Shown here piece by piece: positions 1 to 6,410 of a stretch of 12,457 nt of DNA. The translations under genes and the position numbers were made by a program. The DNA lies in the NCBI GenBank assembly GCA_902489795.1, contig CABUBU010000039.1, positions 1 to 12,457 of the forward strand. The letters are read 5' to 3'. Numbering within the stretch: the first letter of the stretch is position 1; each line of letters starts with the position of its first letter. This DNA comes from an uncultured Azospirillum sp. Its GTDB lineage: Bacteria > Pseudomonadota > Alphaproteobacteria > RF32 > CAG-239. The notes beneath the pieces are model-generated. The model worked only from the letters and a program-made list of their open reading frames with translations. It did no database searches and had not been told where the DNA came from.

Positions 1-110
1 ACTCAAACGGTAAATTCTATGTTGACTTTGTACTAATTCCATAATTCTTTACAGCATCGGCGTCGTGAATATTAAACCACCATTAAAATGGGGAGGAGAT
101 TGTAAAACAT

Positions 111-142
111 CAATACAAAAGCCCCCGGAAACTCCGGGGGCT
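111..142 (-). terminator. Intrinsic terminator after the TPR gene
   Basis: Read on the minus strand, a 9-bp perfect stem (GCCCCCGGA with TCCGGGGGC, 3-nt loop) is followed directly by TTTTGTATT. It lies about 20 bp after the stop codon of the leftward TPR gene, so it would end that transcript and any read-through from the moxR/DUF58 genes upstream. On the plus strand the stem is followed only by TTTAAG, so it is much weaker in that direction. Confidence 0.88.
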
Positions 143-162
143 TTAAGATTAAGAACAAGTGA

Positions 163-1101
163 TCAGTCGTTGTCAGCCGGAACCAAATCCGGCAGCATAC
201 CGGTCGCTTTTTTGCGTTTCAGTTTGCTGACGAACTTGATGGAACGCTGCGCATCCCATTTCTTTTTGCCTTCTTCGATCTGAAAAATCTGCTTGTAAAT
301 CTCAATCGCCTGATCAAACTCCGACAACTTTGTCAGACAGCTGGCCAAACCGTCATAAAGTTTGTGATGATAACGGTTGTCGTTGATCATCTGCGCCTTT
401 TTGTAACATTTGAGCGCATCGTTGAACTTCATCATTTTCTGGTAAACGAAACCGATGCTGATCCAGGCCTGAATTTCGCGGCTGTTGATATTCAGGATTT
501 TGGTAAAGCATTTCAGCGCGGAATTGTTGTCACCCATCAGCTGATAAGTAACGCCGATGCCGTTCCAGGCTTTGATGTTCGACTTGTCATACGTCAACAC
601 CTTTTTGAAAAAAGAAATCGCCCGCTCGAACTGTTTCAGCTTTTGCAGCGTTACCGCAATGCTGAGCAGCGTCTGGGTATGCTTGTTGTCGATTTTCATC
701 GCCTGTTCCAAAACATCCAGCGCCTCTTTATAGAGATACATGTGCTGCAACGCGATCGCTTTGCCGTTCAGGGCTTCAAGCGAGGTCGGATCGTTCGCCA
801 CTGCCTGATCAAACTGGGCTATGGCATCTTTGTAAAGGCCGCGCATGGAGAGCGTCACGCCTTTGTTGTTGATCACTTCGACCGATTGCGGATTAAGTTC
901 CAGCGCCTTGTCAAAACACTCTACGGCTTCCGTGTACTTGCTTAATTTCTGCAGGGCAAACCCTTTGGAATTGAGGGCTTTCCAAGACTGCGGCTGTTCT
1001 TTGATTGCTTCGTCGAACTGGGCAATCGCTTCTTTGTACATACCCTGGTCCAACAGCTCCTGACCTCTGCGGTATGCGTTATTCTCATTTGTCTTAACCA
1101 T
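163..1101 (-). CDS. Tetratricopeptide-repeat (TPR) protein
   Basis: This 312-residue protein is almost entirely TPR helices. Eight 34-residue repeats can be read in succession from about residue 9 to 280, each with the usual pattern (for example ALNSKGFALQKLSKYTEAV and CFDKALELNP). A short basic C-terminal tail (about residues 281-312, rich in K and R, ending in acidic DND) follows. There is no signal peptide or membrane segment, so a cytoplasmic scaffold for protein-protein contacts is likely. The ATG start is preceded by AGAGAG about 7 bases upstream. The gene lies 73 bp after a DUF58 gene on the same strand. TPR proteins are frequent partners in MoxR/DUF58 (Bat-type) clusters, so a role with those two proteins is possible, but the separate promoter-like site makes this an inference. 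The specific binding partner cannot be told from sequence. Confidence 0.9.
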   Translation of the reverse strand: MVKTNENNAYRRGQELLDQGMYKEAIAQFDEAIKEQPQSWKALNSKGFALQKLSKYTEAVECFDKALELNPQSVEVINNKGVTLSMRGLYKDAIAQFDQAVANDPTSLEALNGKAIALQHMYLYKEALDVLEQAMKIDNKHTQTLLSIAVTLQKLKQFERAISFFKKVLTYDKSNIKAWNGIGVTYQLMGDNNSALKCFTKILNINSREIQAWISIGFVYQKMMKFNDALKCYKKAQMINDNRYHHKLYDGLASCLTKLSEFDQAIEIYKQIFQIEEGKKKWDAQRSIKFVSKLKRKKATGMLPDLVPADND

Positions 1102-1137
1102 TAAAATCTCTCTTTTTTACAAAATAATTTGGATTAA

Positions 1138-1166
1138 AAGCTATCACCAAAAATTTTTTTTGTCAA
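1138..1166 (-). promoter_or_regulatory. Putative sigma-70 promoter for the TPR gene
   Basis: A perfect -35 box TTGACA (minus strand, 1161-1166) lies 17 bp from TAGCTT (1138-1143), a poor -10 box with 3 of 6 matches. A start near 1131 would give a 5' leader of about 30 nt before the TPR start codon. The spacer contains an A/T-rich tract. The -35 box sits just 9 bp past the DUF58 stop codon, so it would let the TPR gene be expressed independently of moxR and DUF58. Confidence 0.45.
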
Positions 1167-1174
1167 CTACGGCG

Positions 1175-2125
1175 TTAAATAAATTTCAACTGGCGGAAAA
1201 TGTCAACGTCGGTCCGAACTTCCATATACCGGCAGTTGAATCTGCGGCAAAATTCGCGCAGCATTGTCTTTTTGGCGGCAAAATGGTTTTGGTACTCCCG
1301 ACGGAAAGCCGGCGGGCGGCTGTCAAACACCAGACTGCGGCCATTTTGTTCCACCATGTATTCGCCGTTTTTCGGCGCCAGTTCCTCAAGCAGGTCGAAA
1401 ACGTTGATGCAAAACAGCTGTCCTTTTTTGGCCAATGCCGCCAAAGCCTTTTTTTCCGCCTCGCCGAAAACGTAAAAATCGCTGATGACAAACACCGCCG
1501 CCCGGCTTTTGATCAGTTTGGTCATCGCCTGCAAAGCGCGCGCCGTTCCGCTATCCTCTCCCTCATCCGCCGGGGCGGACAAAATTTTGCGCCCCGTTTC
1601 CGCAATTTTTTTTAAAACCGCGGTCAGATGCGCCCGGTTCTGCCGCGATTTGAAGGTGCGGATTTCTCGTCCGTCGTAAATCACCGCACCGAATCGGTCG
1701 CGGTTTTCCTGCGCCATCCAGCCGATCAGGGCCGCCGCCTTGGAAGCCGTCACCGACTTCAGCTCTTTTCTGGTACCGAAAACCATGCTCGGCGACAAAT
1801 CGAGCAGCACGTAGATTTCGCGGTCCTTTTCCTCGGCATAAACTTTGGTATAGGGGCTTTTTTTGCGCGCGGTCACCCGCCAGTCGATGTCGCGTACGTC
1901 GTCGCCGAAGGTATATTCGCGGATCTCCTCCATCTCAATGCCGCGGCCTTTGAAAGCGGACCTGACCTCGCCCGCCATGTCGGAGGGTTGTAGTTTGCTT
2001 TTCTGGTGCAGCCGGGCCAGATTTTTCCGCTGCTCCATCAGCTCCTCCAGCGATGCGGACAACCCGCCGGCCGGTTCTCTGCGGCGGCCGAACAAACCGG
2101 CCGCCAGTTTGGCAAATCTCTGCAT
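1175..2125 (-). CDS. DUF58 domain protein (MoxR partner, vWA-like)
   Basis: This 316-residue protein has the DUF58 core at about residues 58-115: a GRGIEMEEIREY stretch, then FGDDVRDIDWRVTAR, then the K-VYAEEKDREIYVLLD segment. The motif DLSPSM (109-114) stands where vWA domains carry the metal-binding DxSxS motif, and the later part (about 205-250, VFVISDF and LFCINVFD) continues a vWA-like alpha/beta fold. No membrane segment is visible, so it should be cytosolic. DUF58 proteins are regularly encoded next to MoxR AAA+ ATPases and are thought to work with them in assembly or activation of other proteins; the substrate here is unknown. It starts 24 bp after the moxR stop, with AAGGAG 6 bases before the ATG, so co-translation in one operon is expected. 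The larger vWA membrane proteins that often follow DUF58 are absent here. Confidence 0.93.
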   Translation of the reverse strand: MQRFAKLAAGLFGRRREPAGGLSASLEELMEQRKNLARLHQKSKLQPSDMAGEVRSAFKGRGIEMEEIREYTFGDDVRDIDWRVTARKKSPYTKVYAEEKDREIYVLLDLSPSMVFGTRKELKSVTASKAAALIGWMAQENRDRFGAVIYDGREIRTFKSRQNRAHLTAVLKKIAETGRKILSAPADEGEDSGTARALQAMTKLIKSRAAVFVISDFYVFGEAEKKALAALAKKGQLFCINVFDLLEELAPKNGEYMVEQNGRSLVFDSRPPAFRREYQNHFAAKKTMLREFCRRFNCRYMEVRTDVDIFRQLKFI

Positions 2126-2149
2126 TTCGCACTCCTTCGGAAAAAAAGC

Positions 2150-3121
2150 TTACGGCAGCGGCACCAGATTAAGCAGCCGGCCGATAATGTCGTCGCTGGT
2201 GACGCCTTCCGCCTGAGCTTCGAAACTCAAGATAATCCGGTGGCGCAAAATGTCGTAGATGACCGCATGAATGTCTTCCGGCGTAACGAAATCGCGGCCG
2301 GCCAGCCAGGCATTGATCTTGGCCGCGCGGTCAAGCGCGATCGTTGCCCGCGGGCTGGCGCCGAACATCACCATGCCGGCCAGTTCGCCATCGTATTTTT
2401 CCGGCTTGCGGGTGGCAACGATCAGCTGCACCAGATATTCTTCCAGTTCCCTGCTGATATGGGTGTTAAGCGCCTCGCGGGTCGCCGCTTCGACGTCGGC
2501 AATTTCAATCTTGTCAAAACCGGTCTTCAGATTCGGTGTGCTGAGCGTTCCCTCACCGCGCACCAGCTCCAGAATTTTGCGCTCGTCGGCGGCGTTCGGC
2601 TGGTCGATTTTAATATACATCAGAAAACGGTCCAGCTGGGCTTCCGGCAGATTATAGGTACCCTCGTGCTCAATCGGGTTCTGGGTGGCCATCACCATGA
2701 ACAGCCGCGGCAAGAGATAACGCTGCCCGCCGGCGCTGACCTGCCGTTCGGCCATCGCTTCCAGCAGCGCGGACTGCACCTTGGCCGGCGCGCGGTTAAT
2801 TTCGTCGGCCAGCACCAGATTGGCAAAAATCGGCCCCTTGCGAAACTCGAACTCCCCTTTCTGGCTGACGTAAATTTCGCTGCCGGTAATGTCCGACGGC
2901 AACAGATCCGGCGTAAACTGGATACGGTTAAAGCTGGCGGAAATGCAGTCGGCCAGCGTTTTGATCGCCTTGGTTTTGGCCAGCCCCGGTGCGCCTTCGA
3001 CCAGCGCGTGACCTTCCGCCAGAAGCGTGATGATCATTTTTTTCACCAGATCCTTCTGCCCGATAATCCGGCTGTCCATATAATCTTTCAAACCAACGAT
3101 TTTATCGCGTATTTCAGACAT
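2150..3121 (-). CDS. MoxR-family AAA+ ATPase
   Basis: This 323-residue protein is full length for a MoxR ATPase. It shows Walker A GAPGLAKT (43-50, the family variant of GxxGxGK), the MoxR-typical FTPDLLPSDITG (69-80), Walker B LVLADEIN (102-109), sensor 1 ATQNP (145-149), the arginine-finger region EAQLDRF (160-166) and sensor 2 GASPRA (254-259). These identify an ATP-hydrolysing hexamer of the AAA_3/MoxR class, which acts as a chaperone-like remodeller and is commonly paired with vWA-containing proteins. Its immediate partner is the DUF58 gene 24 bp downstream. The ATG is preceded by AGAGGG four bases upstream. The gene is divergent from the helicase gene, with only 99 bp between start codons. 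The exact cellular substrate is not predictable. Confidence 0.96.
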   Translation of the reverse strand: MSEIRDKIVGLKDYMDSRIIGQKDLVKKMIITLLAEGHALVEGAPGLAKTKAIKTLADCISASFNRIQFTPDLLPSDITGSEIYVSQKGEFEFRKGPIFANLVLADEINRAPAKVQSALLEAMAERQVSAGGQRYLLPRLFMVMATQNPIEHEGTYNLPEAQLDRFLMYIKIDQPNAADERKILELVRGEGTLSTPNLKTGFDKIEIADVEAATREALNTHISRELEEYLVQLIVATRKPEKYDGELAGMVMFGASPRATIALDRAAKINAWLAGRDFVTPEDIHAVIYDILRHRIILSFEAQAEGVTSDDIIGRLLNLVPLP

Positions 3122-3174
3122 TTTACCCTCTTGTTTATAGTTTCATAAAGCGCTTTTATTTCCGTAAATAATAA

Positions 3175-3180
3175 TATAAT
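3175..3180 (+). promoter_or_regulatory. Putative -10 box for the helicase gene
   Basis: A perfect TATAAT lies 41 bp before the helicase start codon inside an AT-rich run. No good -35 match occurs at 15-18 bp (the best are T-rich words near 3152-3158), so only the -10 element is supported. It overlaps the -10 box proposed for the opposite, leftward promoter, which would make the two promoters compete. Confidence 0.4.
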
Positions 3181-3206
3181 ATAGGCAAAGACAAACCAAA
3201 AAACAA
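3178..3206 (-). promoter_or_regulatory. Putative promoter for the moxR-DUF58 transcript
   Basis: On the minus strand TTGTTT (3201-3206; first three bases match the -35 consensus) is separated by 17 bp from TATATT (3178-3183; 5 of 6 matches to the -10 box). A start near 3171 gives a leader of about 50 nt before the moxR ATG. The -10 overlaps the plus-strand TATAAT used to propose the helicase promoter. Confidence 0.45.
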
Positions 3207-3220
3207 GAAGTATCCTGAAA

Positions 3221-5569
3221 ATGAGCGACATATTCGACCTGGCCGCCGAAGAGCCTGCGGCAACCTATGACAATACCGCCCGGCTGATGCCGGAACTGCC
3301 GTGGTTAAGCGAACTTAATCCCGAACAAAAACAGGCCGTCACCACCACCGAAGGCCCGTTGCTGGTACTTTCCGGCGCCGGCACCGGCAAAACCAAAGTA
3401 TTGACCGCACGGCTGGCTTATATCCTTGCCAACATGAAAGCCAACCCGTGGAATTGTCTGGTCGTCACCTTTACCAACCGCGCCGCGCGCGAAATGCAGA
3501 ACCGCGCCCGCAATCTCATCGGCAACATCGCCGATTCCGTCTGGATGGGCACGTTCCACGGCATTGCCGTCAAAATCCTCCGCCGCCACGCCGAACTGGT
3601 CGGTCTTAAAAGCAATTTTACCATCTTGGGCGAAGACGACCAGCGCCGGCTGATCAAACAGATTCTTGAAGCCAACGGCATCGACGACAAAAAGTATCCG
3701 CCGCAGTCGATTCTTGACAAGATTCAGCTGTGGAAGGACAAAGGGCTGACGGCTGATAAAATCGACGACAGCTTCCGCGCCAACGTCGTCACCGAAGTTT
3801 ACAAAAAATATCAGGCTCGGCTTTTGGAACTCAACTGCGTCGACTTCGGCGATCTGCTGCTTTACACGTTAAACATTCTGATGTCCGACGCCGCCGTGCT
3901 GGACGACTATCAGACGCGCTTCAAATACATCATGGTCGACGAGTATCAGGACACCAACGTCACCCAGTACCTGTTTCTCCGCCTGATCTGTCAAAAATGC
4001 CGCAACCTGTGCTGTGTCGGCGACGACGACCAGTCGATCTATTCCTGGCGCGGGGCGGAAATCGAAAACATCCTGCGTTTTGAAAAAGATTTTCCCGACG
4101 CCAAAGTGATCCGGCTGGAGCGCAATTACCGTTCCACCGCAAACATTCTGGCCGCCGCCTCGGCGCTTATCCGCCATAACCGGGACCGCCTGGGCAAAAC
4201 CTTAAAAGTGGCGGAAAATTCGCCCGCCGCCCGCGGCGACAACAGCAAAATCAAAGTCGTCAGCACCTACAGCGGTTCGGAAGAAGCAGCCTATGTCGCC
4301 GACGAAATCGAAAACCTGCACCGCAACGGCACCGGCTACAGCCAGATGGCCGTTCTTGTCCGCACCGCCGCGCAAACCCGGGAATTTGAAGAAAAATTCA
4401 TTGCCGAAGCCATCCCCTATCAGGTTATCGGCGGACCGAAATTTTACGAACGGGCGGAAATTCGCGATGCCCTCGCTTACCTTCGGGTGGTTTTGCAGCC
4501 GGCCGACGACCTGGCTCTGGAGCGCATCATCAACAAACCGGCCCGCGGCATCGGTGCCAAAACCATCGAAAAGTTTGAAAACGAAGCCCGCACCAACCAC
4601 ATCTCGATGTTCATGGCAATCGAAAAAATGCTGAAAGAAGGCGCCTTAAGCGGCAAGGTAAAAACCAACGTTTCCGAACTGATTAACAACTTCTATCAGT
4701 GGCGGCAGACCATGAACGCGGTTTCGCCCGACGACCTGGCCGCCCAGATGCTGGAAGACTCCGGTTACATGGAAATGCTGAAAATGGACAAATCGGCGGA
4801 AGCCGAAGGCCGGATCGAAAACTTAAAAGAACTGATCAACGTCATGAGCGACACCGAGCAGTACCCGACCTTAAGCGACTTTATGGAACATGTCAGCCTG
4901 GTAATGGACAACGACAACAACATTGATACCGACAAGGTGATGCTGATCACCCTGCACTCGGCCAAGGGACTGGAATTCGACGCCGTATTCCTGCCCGGCT
5001 GGGAAGAAGGCCTGTTTCCGCACCAGCGGGCGCTGGACGAAGGCGGCGGCAGCGCTTTGGAAGAAGAACGGCGGCTGGCATACGTGGCCATGACCCGCGC
5101 CAAACAGAAACTGTACATTCTAACCGCACTCAACCGCCGCATCTACGGCCAGTGGCAGAACAACCTGCCCTCGCGCTTTATCAACGAACTGCCGCCGGCC
5201 AACATCGAAATCTGCAATATGGCCGCGTCTTATTTCGGCGCCGCCGGCAACTACGGCGGCAGCTGGGCGGAACGGCACAAAAGCTCTTCCAACTGGTACA
5301 ACCGCAGCCGGCAGACGGAAGAAAACGTCATCCGCGACAGCGACCGTTTCAGCTATGTGCGCGACGAAGACGACGGCTGGAGCGGCAGCGTCTGGCAGGC
5401 AAAACAAAAAGCAAGAAACGCTGCTTCCGCCACCCCCGTCGGTTCCCGCGTGTTTCACGAAACCTTCGGCTACGGAAAAGTGTTAAAAATTGAAGGCAAC
5501 AAGCTGGAAATCTGGTTTGATCAGGCCGGACACAAAAAGCTGCTGAAAGATTACGTAAGAAAGGCGTAA
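3221..5569 (+). CDS. uvrD: UvrD/PcrA-type superfamily 1 DNA helicase
   Basis: This 782-residue protein carries all SF1A helicase motifs in order: Q motif LNPEQKQAV (32-40), Walker A SGAGTGKT (51-58), Ia VTFTNRAAREM (82-92), II VDEYQDTN (239-246), III GDDDQSIYSWRGAE (267-280), IV RLERNYRS (298-305), V ITLHSAKGLEFD (576-587) and VI EERRLAYVAMTRAK (615-628). The C-terminal end (about 740-782, VGSRVFHETFGYGKV onward) matches the Tudor-like tail of UvrD/PcrA that contacts RNA polymerase. It is an ATP-driven 3'-5' helicase for nucleotide-excision and mismatch repair, replication restart and clearing of proteins from DNA. Rep is excluded in favour of UvrD/PcrA by the C-terminal tail. The 31 residues before the Q motif are a poorly conserved lead. 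The ATG has only a weak upstream AAGAAG. The gene stands alone on the plus strand, and the long non-coding stretch follows it. Confidence 0.96.
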   Translation: MSDIFDLAAEEPAATYDNTARLMPELPWLSELNPEQKQAVTTTEGPLLVLSGAGTGKTKVLTARLAYILANMKANPWNCLVVTFTNRAAREMQNRARNLIGNIADSVWMGTFHGIAVKILRRHAELVGLKSNFTILGEDDQRRLIKQILEANGIDDKKYPPQSILDKIQLWKDKGLTADKIDDSFRANVVTEVYKKYQARLLELNCVDFGDLLLYTLNILMSDAAVLDDYQTRFKYIMVDEYQDTNVTQYLFLRLICQKCRNLCCVGDDDQSIYSWRGAEIENILRFEKDFPDAKVIRLERNYRSTANILAAASALIRHNRDRLGKTLKVAENSPAARGDNSKIKVVSTYSGSEEAAYVADEIENLHRNGTGYSQMAVLVRTAAQTREFEEKFIAEAIPYQVIGGPKFYERAEIRDALAYLRVVLQPADDLALERIINKPARGIGAKTIEKFENEARTNHISMFMAIEKMLKEGALSGKVKTNVSELINNFYQWRQTMNAVSPDDLAAQMLEDSGYMEMLKMDKSAEAEGRIENLKELINVMSDTEQYPTLSDFMEHVSLVMDNDNNIDTDKVMLITLHSAKGLEFDAVFLPGWEEGLFPHQRALDEGGGSALEEERRLAYVAMTRAKQKLYILTALNRRIYGQWQNNLPSRFINELPPANIEICNMAASYFGAAGNYGGSWAERHKSSSNWYNRSRQTEENVIRDSDRFSYVRDEDDGWSGSVWQAKQKARNAASATPVGSRVFHETFGYGKVLKIEGNKLEIWFDQAGHKKLLKDYVRKA

Positions 5570-5581
5570 AATTCTGAAAGT

Positions 5582-5626
5582 CCGGCCCTGCCCAAAAGAA
5601 AACCGCCGACCCGGCCGGGAATTTTT
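5582..5626 (+). terminator. Possible terminator after the helicase gene
   Basis: CCGGCC (5582-5587) can pair with GGCCGG (5613-5618), closing a loop of 25 nt, and is followed by GAATTTTT. A local alternative is the loopless palindrome CCCGGCCGGG just before the T-run. It begins 12 bp after the helicase stop codon. The long loop makes it weaker than a standard intrinsic terminator. Confidence 0.4.
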
Positions 5627-5715
5627 CAGCTACAAATAATCTGCGAACCGACCGGCGATCCTTCATAAATGCCTATAAGGCTGACCGTACCGGCAAACAT
5701 CTTAAGACATAAAAC

Positions 5716-5890
5716 GGTTTGACCGGGCGGAAACTGCTTGGCTCACCGTAAAGGGAGTGTTGGAACGAGGCTTGCCGCCCTTGGTCAACCGGACGGAAAC
5801 TGCTTGGCTCACCGTAAAGGGAATGTTGAAACGAGGCTTGCCGCCCTTAGGGCAACCGGGCAAAGACTGCCCGGCTCACCGTAAAAGGGA
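5716..5890 (+). repeat. Tandem 66-67 bp repeat array (2.5 units)
   Basis: Three successive copies begin at ACCGG 5722, 5788 and 5855 (periods 66 and 67); the third breaks off after about 36 bp. All share the words GGCTCACCGTAAA and GGGA, and the first two also share ACGAGGCTTGCCGCCCTT. Each copy starts with a potential plus-strand RNA hairpin with a 5-nt loop: CCGGGCG/TGCTTGG (unit 1, all seven pairs with three G-U), CCGGACG/TGCTTGG (unit 2, one A-C mismatch) and CCGGGCA/TGCCCGG (unit 3, seven Watson-Crick pairs). A second weaker hairpin, TTGCC with GG(N)CAA, spans each unit junction. In unit 1 an outer stem GGGCGG (5725-5730) can also pair with CCGCCC (5775-5780). There is no ORF through it. 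It is not CRISPR-like: there are no unrelated spacers. Confidence 0.85.
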
Positions 5891-6115
5891 ACAAAACTGA
5901 TAATCAGCCGAATCCGCATCGCGTCTTCTTTAAGTCAACTTCGCGTATATTCCGTTATCTTTCGGATATTCTTCCCCTAGATACCGCCATACCATACCGT
6001 CCCCCGACAACCGCCTAGACGCCTGAAAACTGCATTTTCCCGCCGTTCACAAACCGCCCTCGTCTTTGAGAATCCATAACCGAATATTCTGACGCATCTC
6101 GGAAAACATACGGCC

Positions 6116-6256
6116 ATGACCGAACAAACTCCGGTTTCCGTAACATCTGCCCCTTTCGCCGACACAGGTTTCACAGACAAGAGGCCGGTTTCAGCCGACA
6201 AAAAGCTTCTTTCCGATATTTCGGAACAATGGATATCGCATATGTTGCGTCCATAA
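6116..6256 (+). CDS. Possible small protein of 46 residues (unrecognised)
   Basis: An ATG-initiated frame encodes 46 residues beginning MTEQTPVSVT and ending in an amphipathic-looking stretch, KKLLSDISEQWISHMLRP. The frame is open back only to a TAA at 6077-6079. No clear Shine-Dalgarno motif precedes it (GGAAAA lies about 9 bases upstream), and codon use shows no obvious bias toward that of the neighbouring genes. Its TAA stop lies at the beginning of the inverted repeat at 6252-6312. I do not recognise the sequence. A chance ORF of this length is quite possible, so it is offered only as a candidate. Confidence 0.2.
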   Translation: MTEQTPVSVTSAPFADTGFTDKRPVSADKKLLSDISEQWISHMLRP

Positions 6257-6312
6257 AAAAACGATTTTGTTTTCAGTTGTTAACCTTACGACGGCAAAGG
6301 CGTTTTTTTATG
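6252..6312. repeat. 61-bp imperfect inverted repeat with A7/T7 arms
   Basis: CATAAAAAAACG (6252-6263) and CGTTTTTTTATG (6301-6312) are perfect 12-bp reverse complements. Inside them, after a 2-bp mismatch, TTTG and CAAA extend the stem by four more pairs, leaving a loop of about 25 nt. It lies between the convergent helicase and HExxH genes. It could act as a bidirectional terminator, since the T-rich arm lies downstream in both reading directions, or it could be a remnant of a small inverted-repeat element. Neither is proven. Confidence 0.6.
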
Positions 6313-6367
6313 CACAAAGCCGGAAGTTCTCCTGTTCCGGAAAATTCCGTGGTTTTCCATACATGAC

Positions 6368-6391
6368 AAACAAGCCCCAACAACCGGGCTT
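6368..6391 (-). terminator. Weak terminator-like hairpin after the HExxH gene
   Basis: On the minus strand AAGCCC and GGGCTT form a 6-bp stem with an 8-nt loop, about 20 bp after the stop codon of the 763-residue protein. Only GTTTGTC follows, so the U-tract is poor. It may contribute to termination together with the larger inverted repeat at 6252-6312. Confidence 0.35.
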
Positions 6392-6410
6392 TTCATATTC
6401 GGCGGCAGTT

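Larger units (their letters stand above)
5570..6410. other. Gene-poor interval of about 840 bp
   Basis: No convincing long gene lies on either strand between the helicase and the HExxH protein gene, which converge on this interval. It contains a possible helicase terminator (5582-5626), a tandem repeat array of 66-67 bp units (about 5716-5890), a possible 46-codon ORF (6116-6256), a 16-bp hairpin TTCCGA-TATT-TCGGAA (6211-6226), a long A/T-rich inverted repeat (6252-6312), another hairpin CCGGAA/TTCCGG (6320-6340) and a weak terminator-like stem near 6372-6391. The density of inverted repeats is higher than elsewhere in the window. The sequence between 5890 and 6115 shows nothing I can interpret. 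Confidence 0.7.

Noticed and set aside
22..50. TTGACT promoter-like word at the left end, suggesting a small RNA ending at the 120-142 hairpin
   Set aside because: No -10 box occurs at acceptable spacing, and the hairpin has a proper U-tract only on the opposite strand.
364..945. 193-residue plus-strand frame antisense to the TPR gene
   Set aside because: It mirrors the codon pattern of the TPR gene; no ribosome site and no recognisable protein features.
2006..3148. 380-residue plus-strand frame antisense to moxR and DUF58
   Set aside because: It is a GC-rich shadow frame opposite two clear family members, rich in R, Q and H, with no family motif.
5722..5890. Words resembling a cobalamin riboswitch (AAAGGGAA, GACTGCCC) in the repeat array
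   Set aside because: The words recur in each 66-bp unit in the wrong order, key conserved positions of the B12 box do not match, and the units are far too short for the roughly 200-nt riboswitch.
5716..5890. CRISPR array
   Set aside because: The whole 66-67 bp unit repeats; there are no short constant repeats separated by unique spacers and no cas genes.
5977..6201. 74-residue open frame on the minus strand
   Set aside because: It starts at TTG without a ribosome site, has cysteine/arginine-rich non-protein-like composition and overlaps the other candidate frame and hairpins.
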